DNA from: Drosophila pseudoobscura
Lineage: Eukaryota > Arthropoda > Insecta > Diptera > Drosophilidae
Assembly: GCF_009870125.1 (NCBI RefSeq)
Contig: NC_046679.1
Coordinates: forward strand, 9,920,001 to 9,984,000
Length of the DNA stretch: 64,000 bases
Reading direction: 5' to 3'
In this document: positions 56,631 to 64,000 of the stretch, in pieces
Position numbering within the stretch: position 1 is the first letter of the stretch
Layout: every line of letters starts with the position of its first letter
Position numbers and translations under genes: made by a program
Notes under the pieces: generated by a model
What the model was told of the DNA's origin: nothing
Seen by the model: only the letters and a program-made list of their open reading frames with translations
Databases searched by the model: none

Positions 56631-59600
56631 GAAAGGAACTTTTTGAGCTGAATTCATGATTGGAAAGGTTTTTTATAGCCTACAATCATTCTCTGATAAA
56701 TATTCATTGAATGTCTGTCTGGATGTGTGTAAAAATACATATATTTTGGCGCTGATTTGTTGTCTTTGCTCTTTTAAATATTTATTTTTAATCGCATTCT
56801 GTCCGTGTGTCTGCTTTTTTCGTTGCTTATTTTTTGTATTGTGCGAATTGCAATTTAAATATGCATAAACATTCATACTTGGCCAAAAAGGAGAGCAGCA
56901 GGAGGGGGACTGGGGATGGGGATTGGGGATGTTGGAGAATGACTAACTCTCTCGTGTGTTATTCTCAATTCGATTTATTCTGTGCGCTGCGACTGTGGAC
57001 TGTAATTTGTTTCTGCTGTTTGCCTTTTCCACGACATGTCACGAATGTTTTCCATTTCGGCTGATGACGGTTTTTATTTTATTTTATTTGCCATTTGTTC
57101 TGTGTTGATGTTTTTCTGAATTTGTTCTTGAGACAAAATCAAACATTCATAAACACATATATTTATGCATATATTTTATGTATATATATATATTTACTCT
57201 TTATGATCTATATAATGCACTCGGCATTGACTGGGTTGCATAATCATTGAAAACATTTCGATTAAGATTCATCAGATGATGATTTTCTTTGTTCTTTAAT
57301 GATTAAGCGATTCCGCATTCAACTTCCGACACTTAATGGTGCATTTGTGGTTTAATTATGGTACCCTTTAAAAGGTGGCACTATAGGTTTTTATCACAAG
57401 TTTAGAAAGGTGGAAATGATTCTTCCGTAAGAAGTGTATTTCTAAAGATATTCCAACCAAACCTTACAGAATTTACGATTATATATTAAGTCGTTACTCT
57501 GCCAAGTTTGATCAGCATCTGGCAACTTCTTGAACTATATCTTATAGCTTTCGATCGCTCTGTTAGAGGGTATCTGTTGTGTCTACCCTCCAAGCGGGCT
57601 TTCTTTCCATCTTTTGATTATAATCACAGCTGTTCAGAGCTGCAATCCATATACGTACGAATATGCAAATGATATTCTTGAACTAGTTCCCCTTCAAACC
57701 ATAAACGGATCGAGCAAATATGCAAATGAGTGAACTAGTTCTGGTTCTCGTTTCAACAAAGAACAGAAACCATGCACCTGTCTCTTTGTCTGTGCTGTGC
57801 GTCACCTTCGCCTGAACCAAAGATCTCTCCATCACTTATTCCCTCTCCTCTCCTGTCCCCAAAGCTCCCAATATTTCGCTCTGACCTTTGCGGGTTTGAA
57901 GTGCTTTAGGTCGCTCTCTGTGTGACCTCCTCACACACACAAACACACACACGAGAAACTCTATCTTGAATGTCGTCCACCTGTGGTGTTGTCTCCCTCT
58001 CTCTCGCAAGATTTGCTAATTGCAAATCTACGAAAAAAGCGCAAAAACAACAATCACGCACTAAGCTTTGATGCTTCGCTGTTTGCTTTGTGCGTCTCAT
58101 TCGCTCAAGCAGAAGTCAACCTTTCGTCATGCTTTTTTGTGTTTAAGTGCTATTTTTGGGGATTGTTTCGTTGAACTTCGCTGAAAAATCAAAGTCTCGA
58201 ATCATCTTTCGCTCTGAGAGATCTTTCTCCTGTCTCTCTTACGCTCTCACTCACTCACTCTTTCGCACGCCTTGATTGCGCGTTTTGTAATACTCGTACT
58301 ATCGGATGATGCACTTTTCACAGACCGCCCCCCCCCCGCAGCAGCCGACCATCAAAAGGGGTGTGTGCTTATGGTAGGGTACGAGGGGAGGGGGCAGCTG
58401 ACGTGGGAAAGAAAACTTGAAAACAAAACCGAAAAAGAGCGTAAAAACAGCTGTTTTTACCGGCATCACATTCAGCGCGCTCTTCAACACACTTTTCAGC
58501 AACTCTGGCAACATTTGCTGCGAGAGAGAAAATCATCAAAACAACATGTTGCAGGCGAAAGCCATTTAGTCGAGACACCTACCAGGTCTTAGTGGAGAAT
58601 GCAACCGCTAGAAGCTTTTATCGATTATGTTTTTCGATAGAGACGAACGTTGAAATTTAAAAGTTTTTTAAAGTGCTTTAATCTACTTTAAAGGCTCTTA
58701 ACCACATATGTAAATATGTATGTATGGCTACCCATCATTCTGGTGTTCTGTCTGCTACTAGGCCTCTTATCAGTTACGTGTGCTTTTTTGTTGTCCGATT
58801 TACTTTCAAAATTCGTGCAAAACAAACTTTATCAATTGAAAATAATCAAATATTTTTTATGAGCACCCCTCCAGTTGTGGTGCTGATTAGCCAGCCCCAG
58901 CGTGCCAGACAGAGTTTCTCTCATAATTTCTAGCCTCGACACCAGGCGGCACTTTCAGTCTGCGTTATGCCGATTTCCAGTGAATACGTCTCAAACCGAA
59001 TCGTCGATAGCAACAAAACGGAAACCATTTCATCATTTTCCCAAAATGTGTCTCAACGAGGAGTACAAATATATGCACATCTACCTAGCGGTCTGTCTTC
59101 GAGATTTACCTTCTTCCTATATCTATCTTTATATGTGATATCAGCAGACTATCTTTTTTTGTGCGCACACGGATAAACTTTCTATTCACATGGCCAGGTG
59201 TTGGCGCAAAAAAAAAAACGGTGTAAAGACTCTGCAAATTGAAAAATAATTTGCCTGTAATTACGTTGCATTTTCCCATCTAATTACCTGCAAAGAAGAG
59301 GCAAGCCCAAAGAGTACAAGAAATATTCACAATTCCCTTGGTCTATGGCTATTTATTAGAGAGGAGGCACAAAATGTCACGAGTCCTCGTAGTAGAATCG
59401 CTTGAAAGCCCAAAATTGAGTGAGAAAAATGGACAAAACCACTTGAAAGATATCATGGTATCGATTTGAAGTATTAGTAATATGCGGCTGCTTGAGTGAC
59501 TTATCGGGGCAGTGGACATTGGAACTAATACGAATATCACCAAGTATCAGAATCCTAAATAAGTGATCTTAGAGCCTAAGAAATTCTTTCAAAAAAACCC

Positions 59601-61949
59601 ACGCTCCAAATTCTGAGCGGGTTATTGGATATTTGTAGTACTTAAATCTAATAAGCGTTTCTTAATGCCCAGTGATAATCGTAAATGAAGTTCGTGACTT
59701 GTACATTTTCGTGTTTTTCGTGCTGCTTTGGTGCTCCCATCTCTATCTAAATACTTGAATATTTCTGTCTATTTTTTTTTTTGAGTGAGCTTTGGTTTCT
59801 CACCCAAGAAGCTCTCGTTGGCTAATTTCCATAATTAAATACCGTTAATTACGGTTCGTGAACTTTTGTTGAGGCGCCGCCTATTGGCCAAAAGTGCTGT
59901 GCGGGAAAGAGATGGCAAGTGCAGAGTGTGGTGTGTGCAAAAAAAGTTCAGATGTCAAATTGATTATATGGTGGAGAAAGAGAGAGAGAGAGTACGTACG
60001 TTCGATTGTGAATTGAAAATGCATTAATTGAAGGGAAGAAACCATTCGGATGACACAAATGAACTGTTATTAAGGCATACCTGCAACCCCTCTCTGCGGC
60101 CTGCAGACCGCAAAACGTTGCATCGAGCACACAACAGGATACTTGAGGCCAAAGCCACAGATACAGAGCCCGCAAACATATAGATACTTCAGCTTTGTTG
60201 GTGGCACAGCACAATCCCCGACAGAGGACAGAGGACTGCTGCAACTGCAGACTTTTGGTTTGACGAGCACATGATTAATATGCGCCACACTTGCTCTCGC
60301 CTCCTTGTGGCTGCCACAAGAGTACTATGCTACGCCACACGATGCTCAAGTGATCGCCGGCTCTGGGATCCGTCCTTCGTGCCGTGCTGTCAGTTCAGGT
60401 GTCATCAGAAATATCTCCGCCGCCGCAGACGACGACGAGGAGGCTTTATTAATGACTTTTGGCGAACCTTTTTAGCCACACGAAGCGGCCGACAGTAAGT
60501 CCCGGCCTAAACCGGGTCGGATCGGATCGGATCGGGTCAGGTCTACTCTCCTTTCCTTTCCCTTTGATTCCTTTGCTTCTTTCTCTTTGGGCACTTTCTT
60601 TTGCTTTCACTGGAGACCGCCACCGCCCGCCGCCGTCGCTGCTTTGAAGCCTAGAAAGAAGGATCATAAATCCATTTATCTCTTTTACTTACTCGTTTTT
60701 CTTGTTTTATAGCGTCGGCTTTTTGCGGTCAAGTAAATCGATCGCCTAAGCGGAGACTAATTGCTGCCACAAAGCGTTACAAGTGTCAATATTTTGATGC
60801 AACACGACCTTGATTGATGGTTTGTCAAACAAAGGCAGGTGTCATGGGAGGAGGCAGATCTCATTAGTCTTATGAATCGTTTATGGGGCAGCAAAGATAC
60901 ATATTGAGGAATGCCACCATTGCTGGATCGCTTATGCCCCCAAAGAACAATCCTCATAATGGGAATATTCAATAGTAATCCTCTAATGGGGATCTACTGG
61001 GTATAAAAGCGGAAAACGCGAGTGACATGTTTCCTTTCGCTTATGGGAACTTTTCGGCATTCGCAACTTTCGCTGAGTGTCGCTTACCTCTAAGATTCGT
61101 ATTGATATCTATAGACCCTGGGGGTTGGTCCCCCCCCTCCCACTATAATCATCTCTCTCGAGAGATTTCCTCATCTTATCTCTCACTTTATCAATGGAAC
61201 TCTCCTCAGTCGAGGCTTGGGGCTCATTTCAATGCGAGTCTGAACGAATGAATGGAGAGCGCCACACGTGTACGCAAAAACTCAAATAGTTGCTAAACCA
61301 AAAGACCCATATCAATGGACAAGGTCACGGGGATATACATATGTATATACAGGGCTATACCTTTTGGCCAGCGATAAGAATTGGCCCATAAATACCATCA
61401 GCCATAAATTGTGAAATTCGGGAATAAATTCTAAAATAAGCAACACTCGAAATAAAATTTAATGCGGGTTTTCCCAAAGGGTAATGCCCTGACATGATTA
61501 AAAAATCAAATTTTCAGCCCTTTTTCTGTCTGTTATTTCTCTCTTTTGCCATCATTATCGATCGTCAGACGATTCTTCTTAATTCTACAGAGAAATGGCT
61601 GTCTTTGTGTGTGTCTAAGCTAGTAAAAATGTCACGTAATTTTGCCCAAGGCACCAAGTACTTCTCGGTTTGTACAAAGATAACGACCATTGTATTTCCG
61701 ACCCTAACCGATAAGAACTTTAACCTACACACCACACGGTGGCTGCTACTACACTGTAAAAAGTCGAAGTTTCCGAAAAGGTAAGGGGTTCTTTCGGGAT
61801 CGGGAAGTCTTGGGAATAAATAAGAGTTATCCTTGGAAAAAAGTTTCGTGGACTCTATAGTTGGATTACGGGATTTTAGAGGACCTTTTTGGATTAGGAT
61901 TTCGATTTTGGCATCTCTCGAGCCCTTCTATAGTAGTTTACATATTTTG

Positions 61950-62038
61950 TGGCTCGACAAAAACGTTTCTAGCGGCAATGTGGCTCGACAAAAACGTTTC
62001 TAGCTTCAATGTGCCTCGACAAAAACGTTATTCTGATG
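61950..62038 (+). repeat. Three-copy 31-base tandem repeat
   Basis: Units at 61950-61980, 61981-62011 and 62012-62038 share TGGCTCGACAAAAACGTTTC. The first two differ only at the end (AGCGGCAATG versus AGCTTCAATG); the third is diverged and shortened. High identity suggests a recent local duplication. Confidence 0.75.
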
Positions 62039-62576
62039 TTTTATTGCAATTTCTTGTTCTTTAAGACTCTTTTTCCTTAGGTTTTCCTCCAGCATTGAAA
62101 TGCCATTCAACTTTTCAGTGAAGTTTAATTAAAAATCAAGTTGCCAATCAACCATCGCTATATGCAATCATCGTATATGTACTATTAACAACCCCCTCCG
62201 TTAAAAAAAAAAAACGCGAGAGAAATATAATAATGAAATGCCTGCCAGCAGGGGAGGATTCGGTCGGTTTTTGGTGTTTTCGGTTCGGGAACCTCTTCTT
62301 TATTCTCAATTTAATTGCTCTTTTTTTTGTTTCTTTGTTGTTGTTGAGCGAACATGCGCAACGCTTGCCCAAGCACACTCACAGATACGCCTCACACATA
62401 CATGTATGCCCTTTACAGATACATATGAAGAGAGACCGACCTGTTCCCTGGGGAATTTTCACTGCTACTCTGTGCTCTCTCTCTCTCTCTCTGGCAACGG
62501 CAGCAATTGATTGGGCTCGGAGGCGGCGGCACAGTGGCCCTTAATTTCCCTTCTGATTCTGACGGGAGAGAGGCCC

Positions 62577-62602
62577 GACCCGACCGACCGACCGACCGAC
62601 CG
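62577..62602 (+). repeat. CGAC tetranucleotide microsatellite
   Basis: About six copies of the tetranucleotide GACC/CGAC in a row, in intronic sequence. Confidence 0.8.
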
Positions 62603-64000
62603 GAGAGACCAATGATGCCGCCGCCATAGCCATATTCTGCTGACTAATCCAGGAGATAGGCGTGGTCACAGAATGATTGATTGCTTTTCTTTATTTTTCC
62701 CCCCCTCCCCTGCCACAGCAGCAGCAGCGGGAGAAAGAAAAACTTGTAGAAAGCCTCTGAAGAAATTTTTACAGTAAAAAGAAAATGTCACACGTTTTGG
62801 GAAACACACAAAAAAAAAATGTCATTGGCGAAGGGACACGAAACATTTTAATTAAAACATCAAAAAGTCCTTTGGCCACGATTGTCCTGTAGGGGCACTA
62901 CAGAAGCCCGGAAACAAAACGCAGCAAAAGAATCGATTGTCCCCGGGCTAATGTCTGCCATTATCCCGTGATTATCCCTGTTTCTTCAGATATTTCTCCT
63001 ACCTGTTGGGACGGGAGATGGAAGAAGGGAGAAACCTGAAAGCAGAAGCGGCTTAGGACGGAGGACAACGCCCACACACCGCCCTGCCTCCTGTCGCCGA
63101 CTTTCGACTTGACCAAGAAAAAGGATTAAAGTGGTTTCGGGCCGAGCAGCGTTAATAATGCATCATTAACGCTATAATTTGAGCTCGAATTCCGCTTCTT
63201 TTAGTCATTCCTCCTTGGTACTCTTCCCGCATGATTTGGCAGAATTCCAGGCCATTCCGAAAAACATCTTCATAAGCAAAACGATCTGCACATGTGATGA
63301 ATGTCAGCATTCTTTTGTGTTTGGGTTTTCTGTAAAAAGTGTAAAGTGTATAGCCAACCCAGAGATCTTTTTAGCAAATTTGGAGGAGATCTCCAGACCC
63401 CTTCTGAATATTTTTTAGCTTTAAGAACCAATATGATCTTTGGTAAAGCTTTATAGAACTTTTACGCTCACTTGCAACGATTTTTCGGCAGCCTCCGGCC
63501 GAAGATCCCTTTCCGGGATTCCTCCTGTGTATGATCATTCAAGATCCCTTTCCCAGCTCTTTGGTTAAGTTTGGGGTCATACCTTCCTTATTCTGAGCTC
63601 TTCCTGAAAGACTAGAACCCCTAAACTCTCTTTTACACGTGCAGAAGCCATTCCTTCCTCATTCCCGCAGGTCTCTTTCGGACAGCTCTCTTTCCCATAA
63701 TTTTCGTCAAGTGTAGAACTCTCTTCGAGTGAAATTTATTGCTAGAAATATTGTTTGCAGTGTGGGCGATAAGAGTTTCGGTTGTCGTGTGGCGTAAACA
63801 AGTCCCGGGCACGGTCCCAGGGCACGCCGTAAGAGAGTGCTCGGTGTCTGTGTCAGACTCTGTCTCTGTATGCCCCCTGTATACTATATCGAAATAGACT
63901 ATTGAGCCCCCTCGGCTCTCTGTAGTCCATTGATAACGTCAGCGATTGACGATTACCGATTGGCGGCGGCCAAAGAGCGACCCGAGCACGTCGACTCTTT

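Larger units (their letters stand above)
55033..64000 (+). other. cnc: cnc intron downstream of the CncC exon
   Basis: About 9 kb to the window end without supported coding sequence. It contains a cluster of CGATA sites at 56419-56630, a diverged element-like stretch at 57360-57600 (GGTACCCTTTAAAAGGT at the left, AGAGGGTATC near the right), a 31-base tandem repeat at 61950-62038, a CGAC repeat at 62577-62602 and many CT tracts. The next cnc exons and the CncB/CncA promoters are expected to the right or at the very end. No nested gene was recognised. Confidence 0.6.

Noticed and set aside
61494..61784. 96-codon + strand frame in the cnc intron
   Set aside because: Codon use is mixed and no splice or conservation evidence is available; probably chance.
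1..64000. tRNA genes, rRNA, CRISPR arrays and prokaryotic operon features
   Set aside because: None seen; the window is eukaryotic with spliced genes and no cloverleaf-like block was recognised by eye.

Overview
The window is euchromatic insect DNA, almost certainly Drosophila. It has short GT-AG introns, runs of Asn, Ser and Gln codons, CA and CT microsatellites, DRE (TATCGATA) promoter elements, and a gene order that from memory matches the region around cap-n-collar in D. melanogaster (3R 94E, Muller element E). The many microsatellites and the divergence from the melanogaster proteins I remember suggest an obscura-group species; that is a weak inference. All gene names rest on recognising the translated proteins, because no search could be run.

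Layout. Positions 1 to about 4,080 are AT-rich and non-coding. They end in two AATAAA signals and look like the long 3' UTR of a + strand gene whose coding part lies outside the window. Next come four compact genes: Pex11c (-, 4258-5991, peroxisome division), wda (+, 6659-9163, TAF5-like WD40 subunit of SAGA), EloA (-, 10052-13147, Elongin A) and CG4449/Rad60 (+, 14126-15647, SUMO-like domains). Pex11c and wda share a divergent promoter with a triple DRE. EloA and Rad60 are also divergent, while wda and EloA converge.

From 20,891 to 39,497 lies one large + strand gene, CG4467-like. It encodes a type II membrane protein of the M1 aminopeptidase fold that has lost every catalytic residue. It has two alternative first coding exons (20,891 and 31,478) with different cytoplasmic tails, and a 3' UTR that probably runs to about 43,140. 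Its large intron holds a nested minus-strand gene (26,354-26,809, two exons seen) for a small single-pass membrane protein I do not recognise. Just beyond the presumed poly(A) site, a minus-strand coding-like exon (43,262-43,504) converges on it.

From about 43,900 to the end the window is dominated by cap-n-collar (cnc). There are probable 5' UTR exons and promoters at 43.9-44.3 kb and 50.8-52.4 kb. The CncC-specific first coding exon (54,004-55,032) has an Nrf1-like hydrophobic N terminus. The rest, to 64,000, is intron. One or two small uncharacterised + strand coding segments lie at 49,290-50,513.

The most unusual observations are the nested membrane-protein gene, an in-frame TGA in EloA between the Ser-rich half and the Elongin-BC-binding half, the fully dead M1 peptidase with exact motif spacing, a GC-AG intron in wda, a short intron at 50.3 kb whose ends are complementary, a foldback repeat at 29.9-30.1 kb, and a cluster of CGATA sites in the cnc intron.
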